Below, one piece after another: positions 1-10,850 of a DNA stretch of 64,000 nucleotides. The notes under the pieces were generated by a model. The model made no database searches and was not told where the DNA came from. It saw only the letters and a list, made by a program, of their open reading frames with translations. Origin of the DNA: Actinernus sp. WN-2022 (lineage: Eukaryota > Cnidaria > Anthozoa > Actiniaria > Actinernidae); contig JAOWCC010001365.1 of NCBI GenBank assembly GCA_030867875.1, positions 1-64,000 on the forward strand. Direction: 5' to 3'. How positions within the stretch are numbered: the stretch's first letter is position 1; each line of letters opens with the position of its first letter. A program made the position numbers and the translations under genes.

Positions 1-3000
1 TATTTTAATGGTTAATCTTTAATTACCATATACACACAAAGGGAGGTGGTGGGTGATAGTTTATCCATATGGGTGGGGTGGGTGGATAGTTTACTGGGTT
101 AATCTTTAATTACACATTACACCCAAGGGAGGGTGGGTTGGATAGTTTAATGGTTAATCTTTAATAACACATATACACAAGGGACGGGGTGGGAGGATAG
201 TTTGAATGAGTTAATCTGTAAATACACATATCACCCCAATGGGAGGGGTGGGGGATAGTTTAATGGTTAATCTTTTAATTACACATATACACCCAAGGGA
301 GGGGGTTGGGGTGGATAGTTTAATGGTTAATCTTTAATTACACATATACACCCAAGGGAGGGGTGGGTGGATAGGTTTAATGGTTAATCTTTAATTACAC
401 ATATACACCCAAGGGAGGGGGTGGGTTGGATAGTTTAATGGTTAATCTTTAATTACACATATACACCCAAGGGAGGGGTGGGTGGATTAGTTTTAATGGT
501 TAATCTTTAATTACACATATACACCCAAGGAGGGGTGGGTGGATAGTTTAATGGTATAATCATTAATTACACATATACACCCAAGGGAGGGGGTGGGTGG
601 ATAGTTTAATGGTTAATCTTTAATTTACACATATACACCCAAGGGAGGGGTGGGTGGATAGTTTAATGGTTAATCTTTAACTACACATATACACCCAACA
701 CCCAAGGGAGGGGTAGGGTAGGGATAGTTTAATGGTTAATCTTTAATTACACATATACACCAAAGGGAGGGGTGGGTGGATAGTTTTAATGGTTAATCTT
801 TAATTACACATATACACCCAAGGGAGGGGTGGGTGGATAGTTTAATGGTTAATCTTTAACTACACATATACACCCAAGGGAGGGGTGGGTGGATAGTTTA
901 ATGGTTAATCTTTAATTACACATATACACCCAAGGGAGGGGTGGGTGGATAGTTTAATGGTTAATCTTTAATTACACATATACACCCAAGGGAGGGGTGG
1001 GTGGATAGTTTAATGGTTAATCTTTAATTACACATATACACCCAAGGGAGGGGGTGGGTGGATAGTTTAATGGTTAATCTTTAATTACACATATACACCC
1101 AAGGGAGGGGTGGGTGGATAGTTTAATGGTTAATCTTTAATTACACATATACACCCAAGGGAGGGGTGGGTGGATAGTTTAATGGTTAATCTTTAATTAC
1201 ACATATACACCCAAGGGAGGGGTGGGTGGATAGTTTAATGGTTAATCTTTAATTACACATATACACCCAAGGGAGGGGTGGGTGGATAGTTTAATGGTTA
1301 ATCTTTAATTACACATATACACCCAAGGGAGGGGTGGGTGGATAGTTTAATGGTTAATCTTTAATACACATATACACCCAAGGGAGGGGTGGGTGGATAG
1401 TTTAATGGTTAATCTTTAATTACACATATACACCCAAGGGAGGGGTGGGTGGATAGTTTAATGGTTAATCTTTAATTACACATATACACCCAAGGGAGGG
1501 GTGGGTGGATAGTTTAATGGTTAATCTTTAATTACACATATACACCCAAGGGAGGGGTGGGTGGATAGTTTAATGGTTAATCTTTAATTACACATATACA
1601 CCCAAGGGAGGGGTGGGTGGATAGTTTAATGGTTAATCTTTAATTACACATATACACCCAAGGGAGGGGTGGGTGGATAGTTTAATGGTTAATCTTTAAT
1701 TACACATATACACCCAAGGGAGGGGTGGGTGGATAGTTTAATGGTTAATCTTTAATTACACATATACACCCAAGGGAGGGGTGGGTGGATAGTTTAATGG
1801 TTAATCTTTAATTACACATATACACCCAAGGGAGGGGTGGGTGGATAGTTTAATGGTTAATCTTTAATTACACATATACACCCAAGGGAGGGGTGGGTGG
1901 ATAGTTTAATGGTTAATCTTTAATTACACATATACACCCAAGGGAGGGGTGGGTGGATAGTTTAATGGTTAATCTTTAATTACACATATACACCCAAGGG
2001 AGGGGTGGGTGGATAGTTTAATGGTTAATCTTTAATTACACATATACACCCAAGGGAGGGGTGGGTGGATAGTTTAATGGTTAATCTTTAATTACACATA
2101 TACACCCAAGGGAGGGGTGGGTGGATAGTTTAATGGTTAATCTTTAATTACACATATACACCCAAGGGAGGGGTGGGTGGATAGTTTAATGGTTAATCTT
2201 TAATTACACATATACACCCAAGGGAGGGGTGGGTGGATAGTTTAATGGTTAATCTTTAATTACACATATACACCCAAGGGAGGGGTGGGTGGATAGTTTT
2301 AATGGTTAATCTTTAATTACACATATACACCCAAGGGAGGGGTGGGTGGATAGTTTAATGGTTAATCTTTAATTACACATATACACCCAAGGGAGGGGTG
2401 GGTGGATAGTTTAATGGTTAATCTTTAATTACACATATACACCCAAGGGAGGGGTGGGTGGATAGTTTAATGGTTAATCTTTAATTACACATATACACCC
2501 AAGGGAGGGGTGGGTGGATAGTTTAATGGTTAATCTTTAATTACACATATACACCCAAGGGAGGGGTGGGTGGATAGTTTAATGGTTAATCTTTAATTAC
2601 ACATATACACCCAAGGGAGGGGTGGGTGGATAGTTTAATGGTTAATCTTTAATTACACATATACACCCAAGGGAGGGGTGGGTGGATAGTTTAATGGTTA
2701 ATCTTTAATTACACATATACACCCAAGGGAGGGGTGGGTGGATAGTTTAATGGTTAATCTTTAATTACACATATACACCCAAGGGAGGGGTGGGTGGATA
2801 GTTTAATGGTTAATCTTTAATTACACATATACACCCAAGGGAGGGGTGGGTGGATAGTTTAATGGTTAATCTTTAATTACACATATACACCCAAGGGAGG
2901 GGTGGGTGGATAGTTTAATGGTTAATCTTTAATTACACATATACACCCAAGGGAGGGGTGGGTGGATAGTTTAATGGTTAATCTTTAATTACACATATAC

Positions 3001-4370
3001 ACCCAAGGGAGGGGTGGGTGGATAGTTTAATGGTTAATCTTTAATTACACATATACACCCAAGGGAGGGGTGGGTGGATAGTTTAATGGTTAATCTTTAA
3101 TTACACATATACACCCAAGGGAGGGGTGGGTGGATAGTTTAATGGTTAATCTTTAATTACACATATACACCCAAGGGAGGGGTGGGTGGATAGTTTAATG
3201 GTTAATCTTTAATTACACATATACACCCAAGGGAGGGGTGGGTGGATAGTTTAATGGTTAATCTTTAATTACACATATACACCCAAGGGAGGGGTGGGTG
3301 GATAGTTTAATGGTTAATCTTTAATTACACATATACACCCAAGGGAGGGGTGGGTGGATAGTTTAATGGTTAATCTTTAATTACACATATACACCCAAGG
3401 GAGGGGTGGGTGGATAGTTTAATGGTTAATCTTTAATTACACATACACACCCAAGGGAGGGGTGGGTGGATAGTTTAATGGTTAATCTTTAATTACACAT
3501 ACACACCCAAGGGAGGGGTGGGTGGATAGTTTAATGGTTAATCTTTAATTACACATATACACCCAAGGGAGGGGTGGGTGGATAGTTTAATGGTTAATCT
3601 TTAATTACACATATACACCCAAGGGAGGGGTGGGTGGATAGTTTAATGGTTAATCTTTAATTACACATATACACCCAAGGGAGGGGTGGGTGGATAGTTT
3701 AATGGTTAATCTTTAATTACACATATACACCCAAGGGAGGGGTGGGTGGATAGTTTAATGGTTAATCTTTAATTACACATATACACCCAAGGGAAGGGTG
3801 GGTGGATAGTTTAATGGTTAATCTTTAATTACACATATACACCCAAGGGAGGGGTGGGTGGATAGTTTAATGGTTAATCTTTAATTACACATATACACCC
3901 AAGGGAGGGGTGGGTGGATAGTTTAATGGTTAATCTTTAATTACACATATACACCCAAGGGAGGGGTGGGTGGATAGTTTAATGGTTAATCTTTAATTAC
4001 ACATATACACCCAAGGGAGGGGTGGGTGGATAGTTTAATGGTTAATCTTTAATTACACATATACACCCAAGGGAGGGGTGGGTGGATAGTTTAATGGTTA
4101 ATCTTTAATTACACATATACACCCAAGGGAGGGGTGGGTGGATAGTTTAATGGTTAATCTTTAATTACACATATACACCCAAGGGAAGGGTGGGTGGATA
4201 GTTTAATGGTTAATCTTTAATTACACATATACACCCAAGGGAGGGGTGGGTGGATAGTTTAATGGTTAATCTTTAATTACACATATACACCCAAGGGAGG
4301 GGTGGGTGGATAGTTTAATGGTTAATCTTTAATTACACATATACACCCAAGGGAGGGGTGGGTGGATAGG
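1..4370. repeat. 56-bp satellite array with G-rich core (about 78 units)
   Basis: Head-to-tail array; successive G-rich cores fall exactly 56 bp apart (for example 1271 and 1327). Each unit joins a G-rich block (GGGAGGGGTGGGTGG) to an AT-rich block containing TTAATGGTTAATC and TTACACATATACACC. From about 900 to 4360 the units are nearly identical; the first 900 bp carry many single-base indels. The array runs off the left edge. It ends about 67 bp into the intron that follows Ig exon A (minus strand). Rare unit variants include a T-to-C change shared by two adjacent units near 3445 and 3501, and a G-to-A change at about 3795 and 4187, seven units apart, as expected of block amplification. The G block has three runs of three or more G and one GG, so a quadruplex is possible on the plus strand. 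Confidence 0.97.
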
Positions 4371-4436
4371 TTTCCCAGAGACCGTGATTGATCCAGAGGG
4401 CGCCCCACACACCAGATATCCCATAGTACTCTTTAC

Positions 4437-4727
4437 CTTTTGGCACTCGAACAGTGATTTGTCGATCAATCCACACTCCACGAGCCGCTGTATAACAGAT
4501 GTATTTACCGGCATCGGACTCATCGACATTTTCTATCCTTAAGATTCCCTTCCGTTGCACCTCGTAACGTTCGGAGTCTTTGATGATGATTTCTTCTTCG
4601 TCTTCCATTATTCTTTTCCACCGGGGTGGGGGCAGGGGAGACTTGACGCCGACCTCGCATCGAAGCATACCGTGTGTTCCCGGTATTAAACTTTGGATAC
4701 GTGGCGCGTAGGTAAAGTGTAGAACAT
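4437..4727 (-). CDS. Cassette A exon 2: complete Ig domain
   Basis: A 291-bp exon encoding one whole Ig domain (97 codons). The acceptor is a pyrimidine-rich tract ending TTTTAG just upstream (4728-4729) and the donor is GTAAAG (4431-4436). Both ends are phase 1, the usual arrangement for Ig-domain exons. The domain shows the first Cys in GMLRCEV, the Trp in PPPRWKRI and the second Cys in DESDAGKYICYTA, a typical I-set/V-set pattern. It joins in frame to signal-peptide exon A (its final G plus AT makes Asp). Known family behaviour: first Ig domain of a secreted or membrane adhesion protein or receptor; the ligand cannot be inferred. Later exons are not seen before the satellite begins, so they must lie beyond the left edge if the gene is intact. 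Confidence 0.85.
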
Positions 4728-4849
4728 CTAAAAGTAAGAAATGAAACTTTATTTTCACATGCGACACCAACATAGTATCACAGCAAGCTTATAAGCGAAT
4801 CGTTAATGAAGTGAAATTTCCAAAATTACACGTTATACGCAACAACTCA

Positions 4850-5125
4850 CCTCCAGATCTTCTTGTACCAAAATGTTCAAACTAGTTATTTCTACCGTAT
4901 TACCAAGCTATGGAACAATCTGCGGAATTCTATTCGTAATTTCTAGCTCAGCCAATCAGTTTAAGTCGCTTCTATACAAGTATTACTCGTCAACCTTAGA
5001 AACATCTTCTGAGGTCAATTCCCCAATTATCTGGAAGTCAATATGCTGGACTGCTACGCACAGCGTGATATCTTATCTAATAAAATATGTTGCTATTAGA
5101 CCTTCTAAGCCCAACAACTCATAAC
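4850..5125 (+). mobile_element. LINE 3' coding remnant
   Basis: A plus-strand stretch reads ANQFKSLLYKYYSSTLET and then TWKS-like IIWKSICW, matching the C-terminal tail typical of cnidarian CR1/L2-like reverse transcriptase ORFs (compare NPRTWKSVCVKCN at 10.2 kb). Only the last part of the ORF is present and no RT core motif remains. It sits in the intron of cassette A, antisense to the Ig gene. The family assignment rests on motif memory. Confidence 0.5.
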
Positions 5126-5225
5126 TGATTTTAGTTATTATGATCGTATGTCATGATCGTAGTTATTATGATCGTATGTTGATTGCATGAGTTAGCAATA
5201 TTAATAGAACACATGCACATTTTCT

Positions 5226-5357
5226 GTGTTTCCATAGAAACACGAGTGGGAATTTGGGAGAATAAGAAATGGCAACGAGAACACGAGCCGAAGGGTGAGT
5301 GTTTCCACTCAGCTATTTCGAGTCTTCCCAAACTTCCACAAGTGTTTCTATGGAACA
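5226..5357. mobile_element. Foldback/MITE, copy in cassette A intron
   Basis: Inverted arms: TGTTTCCATAGAAACACGAG on the left and its imperfect complement near 5325-5357 (CAAGTGTTTCTATGGAACA). The related element at 22462-22616 occupies a comparable position in cassette B, so it may predate the duplication. No coding capacity. Confidence 0.6.
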
Positions 5358-5496
5358 TGAATAAATGTCTTATATTTTCTTTATGAAATAACTCAAAACA
5401 CCGAGCACAAAACGGGAAAACGCTATCAAAACGTAAATTCTCCCTACTAGCTCAATATCGCGCTCGACTTCCTATGTTTCCATAGTTTCCCCGGAT

Positions 5497-5765
5497 TTCA
5501 ACCAATCAGATCGTTTGTTGTAAACTCTAATAAATCATAGCTACTATTGGCCAATCAGAGCGTTTGTTGTAAACTCTAATAGATCATGGCTACTATATTG
5601 ACCATGCAATCAGAGCGTTTGTTGTAAACTCTTAATAGATCATGGCTACTATTGACCAATCAGTGCGTTTGTCGTAATCTCGAATAGATCATGGCTACTA
5701 CTATTGACCAATCAGAGCGGTTGTTATAAACTCTAATAGATGGCTACTATTGACCAATCAGGCCG
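5497..5765. repeat. About 50-bp tandem repeat, five copies, with CCAAT words
   Basis: Five imperfect copies of a unit holding ACCAATCAGAGCGTTTGTTG and TAATAGATCATGGCTACTA, spaced 49 to 55 bp. Each keeps a CCAAT-type word (CCAATCAG) or a close variant. Such a cluster could bind NF-Y, but it lies inside an intron and could equally be internal repetition of a MITE. Confidence 0.75.
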
Positions 5766-6504
5766 CGCATTTCGTCCTGTTTATTGTACAATTTCAGGTG
5801 GTTTCCCACTCATTTGGTGTAACGTTTCTGGACCGTAAGGTTGAGAATGCTTGCACAATGAACACATTGACCTCCCGGGATTGACCAACATTCTCGAACC
5901 CACACCCTTCTCGTCGACGGAATGAGGAAGGACTGGGGACGAGAATGATTGACCTAATAAGATCACAGTGAGTTATTCTGCGCGCGCATGCTTTTTTGTT
6001 CGATTCTTCCTGCAAAATTAGAAGTACCACTGTTAGCATTCTCAGGACTATAAAACATTTATACACCGTATTTATAATTACGAAAACTCCGTGTAAAGAA
6101 AAACGACTTTTATCACCAGAGAGAGCATGCTAGGTATAACACCAACTTAGGTTTTTGAAATAAGTAGTACAAGTAGTATGAAATCATTTAGGAGAGAGGG
6201 TTATGAGATATCACTGGTTTCATTTCACACGAAGCTCGGTAATTTTGATCAAATTTAAATCCCAATGATTTCACGACAATTGAAACAACAACTCTTAAAA
6301 TGTTCTGTATTACTAATGTTCTTGTGGTTCATCATAAAAATCGCTTTTCAAAATTTCAAATAAATGCCGACATTTATAATGAAAACATCTGAATGCATCC
6401 ACACAAGCCAACATCGCGTTTACCATTTATTAGCTGCTATCATATCTATATCATTAGACCCTTCTCCACTTAAATTAAGCGTAATATATAACGCACTCTA
6501 CAGA

Positions 6505-7010
6505 CTCGTTTACACTGGCAGTTTTGTCACACGGATTTGAGCGGCGATTTCAAGGGGTTATTGTATTTTGTAATAAGAATTTGTTTTGTGTTGCGGTCCC
6601 CCTTGAAATCGCTGCAAATATCGCCAGTGTACACGGACCTAACGTTTCATCAAGTTCGATGCGAAACGTTTTTTTTTTTGGCTAAAATGATCCCGGCAGT
6701 GTATCAACGTTTACAGGAGAGGGACTTCTCAAAGAGAAACATCATTTTTTTGTAAAAATAAAATAAACGTTTCCCCAGACATAAGTCAGCTTGTTGTGCT
6801 AAATACAAAATAAAGTGCCTTGAAATGGAGCGATGCAAGGTACTACTGTAAACGGGGCCTGACTTAGACGACGAGAATCAATCACAGTCATTGCACAGCA
6901 GAAACACAGCATTCCAACATTAAACAAGTTGATTTGCTGATAACCGAAGTTGGAATGCTGTGTTTTCGTTCTGCAATGTGATTTGTTCTCATAGTCTAAG
7001 TGGTCCCTAT
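6505..7010. repeat. Two intronic hairpin elements conserved in both cassette copies
   Basis: First hairpin, about 6509-6640: GCGGCGATTTCAAGGGG pairs with CCCCTTGAAATCGCTGC. Second, about 6868-7003: GAATCAATCACA and ACAGCATTCCAAC pair with GTTGGAATGCTGT and TGTGATTTGTTCTC. Both are also found at 24840-24985 and 25325-25490 in copy B, so they were inserted before the duplication. Non-autonomous DNA elements are the likely origin. Confidence 0.65.
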
Positions 7011-7051
7011 CCTGTTACATTAGTCGCATAGCAACAGAAGATTAAACTTAC

Positions 7052-7130
7052 CGCCGGATCCAGAGTTGCTACACACAGGAAGAACAGGCAGCAAAAGTGC
7101 CAAGGACAGCAGTGTACACCACACTAACAT
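7052..7130 (-). CDS. Cassette A exon 1: signal peptide
   Basis: Short first coding exon, 26 codons plus one base, reading MLVWCTLLSLALLLPVLPVC followed by SNSGSG. The hydrophobic core and small residues before a polar stretch are a standard secretory signal peptide. The donor is CGGCG followed by GTAAGT (7046-7051), phase 1, matching the phase-1 acceptor of the Ig exon at 4727. The ATG at 7130 is the start conserved in spirit with copy B, which begins two codons later. Two perfect CRE sites lie 50 to 90 bp upstream. It is too short to show as an ordinary long ORF and was found by comparing the two duplicated regions. Confidence 0.8.
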
Positions 7131-7180
7131 CACGACAGACAAGGGACTAGCTGTCGCCGCGTGAAGGGAATCAAACTCAA

Positions 7181-7220
7181 TGACGTCATAGAGAACTCTA
7201 GGAAAAGGATTGTGACGTCA
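7181..7220 (-). promoter_or_regulatory. Twin CRE (TGACGTCA) sites upstream of exon 1 A
   Basis: Perfect 8-bp CREB/ATF palindromes at 7181-7188 and 7213-7220, 32 bp apart start to start, 51 bp and more upstream of the ATG at 7130. The same pair with the same spacing stands upstream of exon 1 B. Known: TGACGTCA binds CREB/ATF-family bZIP factors. Inference: cAMP/Ca-responsive or stress-responsive core promoter. No clear TATA box was seen. Confidence 0.6.
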
Positions 7221-7344
7221 TATTCGATTCCATAGTCCAATGCGTAGTTCTTGACCGCTATTTTAAAGGTAACCAGACAGCTTGGTTAGATGCTTGTATC
7301 TAGTTAGCATGATAATTAAAATTCATCCATATTCATAGAAAGAG

Positions 7345-7480
7345 GGTAGTCAACTCCATGCGAGGCTCCATGAAGGCCGCATGTTAGAGAACTATGTAAG
7401 GTAAATGTGTCTTCCCTCTTAAATAAAGAATATTGTATTGTAAAGAATTGAATATTGTATTGTATTGTATTGTATTGAGG
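7345..7480 (+). mobile_element. LINE 3' tail with (TATTG)n
   Basis: The sequence TGTGTCTTCCCTCTTAAATAAAGAATATTG, read in pieces, ends in a run of TATTG pentamers. The same 3' end appears in reverse at 25693-25775 and a related tail ends the LINE fragment at about 27420. Pentameric tails are usual for CR1/L2-type LINEs. It lies just upstream of the promoter of cassette A. Confidence 0.6.
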
Positions 7481-7604
7481 CTAAGGCTTGGCTACCTTTC
7501 AAGAACTACGAATTGGACTATTACCGCCTTGAGTAGTGGAACAAGCATAAGCCGCTTACGCAGACTCGGTAATGCATTGATCATTAGCGCCACGTGTTCA
7601 ATGG

Positions 7605-7765
7605 GGGAGCCGGGGTGGCGCAGTGGTTAAGCGCTTCGCCACTGACCTCCGTGGCCCACAGGCAGGTTCGATCCACGGACGTGGCGCCATATGTGAGTTG
7701 AGGCTCCTGCTCCGAGAGTCTTTCTCCAGGGCCACCGTTTCTCCCTCCACAAAAAATAAACAATG
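7605..7765 (+). mobile_element. tRNA-derived SINE
   Basis: The head carries an A box (TGGCGCAGTGGTTAAGCGC) and a B box (GGTTCGATCC) spaced as in tRNA genes, followed by a non-tRNA body. A second copy of the same family lies at 35135-35313 in reverse, and a body fragment at 10762-10850. The ORFs reading through it are not genes. Confidence 0.8.
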
Positions 7766-7784
7766 CCTAAGCTCGAAAATCGAC

Positions 7785-7885
7785 CGAAATAGATACCCTA
7801 TCCCAGACCAAAAGGACAAATTAGATACCCTATCCCGGCCAGACCAAAGGACAAGTTAGATACCCTATCCCAGGCCGCGGAGCTC
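7785..7885. repeat. Short tandem repeat, about 36 bp, three copies
   Basis: The words TTAGATACCCTATCCC and GACCAAAAGGACAA recur three times immediately after the SINE. Possibly tail expansion of the SINE. A run of C follows at about 7943-7958. Confidence 0.6.
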
Positions 7886-8109
7886 GAAAACCATACCCTA
7901 TAGCGCGGCACATACCTGTACATATATAGGGGAGTATCTCTACCCCCCCCCCCCCCCGGTCAATATACGTCAATCGATGCAGTATTTACAAAAAGAAAAT
8001 GTACAAAGTCGCTTACGAGCTTAAAAACAAAGATAATTTACAATTCTCAACCCCGAAAGGTGGTCACGGTCGTTTACGAGAGTGGTACTCGCTTATTGGA
8101 GCTTCTGAT

Positions 8110-8554
8110 TCAACGCATTCTCCCCGTTGAATTCACAATTATCCTTAAATGGGAAACACGCTTGGAATCATGATAATCGTTAATTCTACGACAAATCCTA
8201 ACCCGAACCACAAACCAAACCCTAACCATCGGACGAGTTCACGGGTAAACGACGGGTTCTCACTCACCTAGAGCTAGGGTTCACAGGTAAGCAAGAAGAG
8301 AAGGTAAAGTGAGGAAAAATAATTTTTGAGCGCTCCTACTCGGACTCGAACTCGTAGCCCTTTGCGTGTACTGCAGTGTAGTGCAGACGTCTTCGCTGCT
8401 ACACTAAGCCGGTCTACCGCCGTTCGAAATGTAACAAATGTTTATCTTTATCCTTGACTGGTTTTAAGAATGTCATTAGGATTAACGATTATCATGATTC
8501 CAAGCGTGTTTTCCATTTAAGGATAGTTGTGAATTCAACGGGGAGGATGTGTTG
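8110..8554. mobile_element. Foldback element with about 85-bp arms
   Basis: The left arm 8110-8200 (contains CCGTTGAATTCACAATTATC and GGAATCATGATAATCGTTAA) is the near-perfect reverse complement of 8468-8554. The loop holds a tRNA-like segment (8335-8425, minus strand) and telomere-like CCTAACCC words near 8208-8237. No transposase ORF; a non-autonomous DNA element. Confidence 0.75.
8335..8425 (-). mobile_element. tRNA-like segment inside the foldback
   Basis: On the minus strand an A-box-like word (TAGTGTAGCAGCG) and a B box (GAGTTCGAGTCCG) are spaced as in a tRNA with a long variable arm. The acceptor ends do not pair convincingly, so it reads as a tRNA-derived SINE head or pseudogene, not a functional tRNA. 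Confidence 0.5.
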
Positions 8555-8749
8555 TCTGATTACAGAGTTTTACTGATAATTTAAACGGAGTTTCATGATG
8601 GTGGTCGCTGAGGGGAGCGGGTCGCCTACGAAAGTGGTCGCACAAAGAGCTTCAACTGTATACTGTATACTATAAAATACCCATATTTCAATGTAAAAAA
8701 TACCGTATACTCCTGAATACCGGTATACCCAAAACCCCTAGCCGAGGGG

Positions 8750-9240
8750 ACAATCAGAGGAGTTCGCATCTCCTTTTGCAGTGGGTAATCAGGACAAACA
8801 TGGCGGAACTGATACAGTGTTTATACGAGAATCTGATGTTAAAAATATTTTGCACAAAATTCTATTTTTGAACCATTTCGAATCCCAAAACAAAAGATGC
8901 GTGGTAAAATATGTTGCTGATTAAATTTCAGGGCACGGTAAACATCTTGGAAACCTAACTTTTTTCTTACGTTTACTTGTAATTTGATCACGGCTTTTAA
9001 CGACAAATATGTGGTCAATTTAAAACAAGATTGAATCGTATAATAGTATGTATACACCCTTGAAATTTTATAAACAAAACGTTTTGCCACGGATCTTTAG
9101 TTTTGCTATTCGAAATGTTTTAAAAATACAATTGATATTTGATACCAGATACGATTCTCATACAAATACTGTATTTTCCGCGATGTTTGCTCTGGTACTT
9201 ACCCAGCATGTAAATGGGAATGCGAACTCTTCTATTACAA
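8750..9240. mobile_element. Large foldback element, arms about 180 bp or more
   Basis: Nested inverted matches run outward from the centre: CCATTTCGAATCCC pairs with its counterpart in CTATTCGAAATG (about 8875 and 9107), TTATACGAGAATCTG with CGATTCTCATACAAA (8820 and 9150), GACAAACATGGCGG with CCGCGATGTTTGC (8793 and 9179), GAGTTCGCATCTCC with GGGAATGCGAACTC (8760 and 9216). ORFs in this interval on both strands are artefacts of the inverted repeat. Confidence 0.7.
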
Positions 9241-10090
9241 GAGGTGTAGATAGCGTTGTTGTGACTCAGTTTTGATTCTCAATATAGGTTTCTATAATAA
9301 TAAATACTCGTAATGTGATTATTTTGCGAGGCATTTTAAAATTATGGCACTTAAAAAAGTAAAACACCAGATAGTCGATTTCAGCTGTTTTACTACTCAA
9401 TGATCCTGTCTTACAGGCCTTTCATCCGACTACTAAAATGGCTGTATACAACTGACAGATGTCAAATAAGGTCAGTAGTCAGCGGAAAAGAAAAACGAAC
9501 AATTATGAGAAACAAACAAGTTTCGGGTTTGCTGTCGGCAATATATAAGAACGGCTTAACGAAGCTTAAGAATGTTTTCTCTTATATACTCCCTAAGGTA
9601 AGAACACTAAGATATTCAGAAAATATCTATCACACTTATAAACAAAAGTGAGATTTCCGAGCAATCTTCAACTTCATCCATCGATAATCAGTACAACACA
9701 AAACAACAGTTTATTTATATTCATAACCTTGCAGAAATATAAATTAAAGGGAATGAATGATCTTGAGGTGTTTCAAGATTGGTTTACAAGTACGTTTTGA
9801 ATCAGTCTTGTTCTCTCATTGAACAATCAATGTAAGTATAGGTAATGTTTTCCTCAGAGTGAGCACGACAGAAAAATCACTGGGTTTCCGGGAATGCATT
9901 TTTAAAAAGAACCTTTTTGTTTTATTTTTATTAAGCTTCGCCTGAAGGAAAAATACATATCAGGAATGAAACCACGAACGATAGTCATCTAACAAATTAT
10001 AAACAAAATGATAAAAGGCAGGGTGACCGCAGCAGCTAAAGCCAATTACTGCGGACCCATGAGACTAAATTAAATCAAAGAAAGAACTAA
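9240..10090. other. Gene-free AT-rich stretch
   Basis: Several short ORFs (for example 9400-9651, plus) have no recognisable domain, no splice context and AT-driven composition. No feature could be supported. Confidence 0.5.
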
Positions 10091-10330
10091 TGATAAGGAT
10101 TTCACTAAAAACAACAAGTTAAAGGACTGAGTAGGCTACAGACAGAGTTACATTTTACACAAACTGACTTCCATGTGCGCGGATTGTCTGGGTTATAAGA
10201 TGCTTTCAGGGATGACGTATAATATTGTAAAAGGTGAGACTTGTAGGAGAACAGTGAAAGTGCTGGTTGTCGGGTTTCCTTACGTAAAATTCGGTTCCAG
10301 ATTCTAGTGGCTCTTATCATGTAGGATTTC
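10090..10330 (-). mobile_element. LINE reverse-transcriptase C-terminal remnant
   Basis: The minus-strand ORF reads TRIWNRILRKETRQ, then FSYKSHLLQYYTSSLKASY and NPDNPRTWKSVCVKCNSV. The RxWN...FKxxL...NPRTWKSxCxKC pattern is the usual C-terminus of cnidarian CR1/L2-like RT ORFs. The rest of the element is missing (5' truncated). Confidence 0.65.
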
Positions 10331-10761
10331 TGATATGTTGTTGTTTTACAGAATCGCAGCGTTGCTTAAACTCAGTGCCGCTGGTGTTATTACTAAAGTT
10401 AGTCTATAACAGGGCAGATTATTTCCTGTGGTAAAGCGTCGCTATTAAAATTGATAAACCCTCTGATAGCCTTCAAAAGAAAAATACCATATCTAAGTAT
10501 TCATGCCAGTAACATTGAGGCAGTAGACTGGTTCTTATTAGTCTATCCTTATAACTCGTTTCACAGAGAAATGGTAAATGGTGTGATGTTTACATCAGTT
10601 TGTGATCAAACACTTTGTTCCAACTCTTTAGAATTTTGTAATTTTTATTAGAGCTTCGAGCCAGTTAATGATACTTTTGATTCGCCTTTTGAGAGAAGTC
10701 CAAGTTAATGTAAAAGCCCGAGTTTAGGCTGGGGACTGGAAGCTAACGCTGAAGTATAGTA

Positions 10762-10850
10762 AGGTTGGTTTTTGAGGAGGGAGGAAAACCGAAGAGCTCG
10801 GAGAAAATCCCTCGGTATACAGGGTCGAGCGATACCAACAAACTGAGACA
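10762..10850 (-). mobile_element. SINE body fragment
   Basis: The words GAGGGAGGAAAACC and GATACCAACAAACT, separated by a similar distance, match the body of the SINE at 35135-35313 in the same orientation. No tRNA head is present. Confidence 0.5.

Larger units (their letters stand above)
5780..7250. repeat. Segmental duplication copy A (intron 1, exon 1, promoter)
   Basis: Collinear with 22750-25700: shared blocks include the ACCCACACCCTTCTC block (5899 vs 22857), TTAGCATTCTCAGGACTATA (6034 vs 23030), the GCGGCGATTTCAAGGG hairpin (6541 vs 24880), the CATTCCAAC hairpin (6910 vs 25370), exon 1 and the twin CREs. Copy A is about half as long because copy B carries extra insertions. Orientation is the same, so the copies are head to tail. 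Confidence 0.85.

Noticed and set aside
1..4370. CRISPR-like regular repeat array
   Set aside because: Units are contiguous 56-bp copies with no unique spacers, in eukaryotic intron sequence; it is a satellite.
4329..4529. Minus-strand ORFs reading out of the Ig exon into the satellite (also 11524-11760)
   Set aside because: They overlap the Ig exon in another frame or run past a clear splice donor; only the exon itself is supported.
8200..8240. Telomeric repeat seed (CCCTAA words)
   Set aside because: Only a few imperfect words inside a foldback element; not an interstitial telomere array.
8839..9275. ORFs of 75-83 codons on both strands with similar peptides
   Set aside because: They mirror each other because they lie in the arms of a large foldback element.
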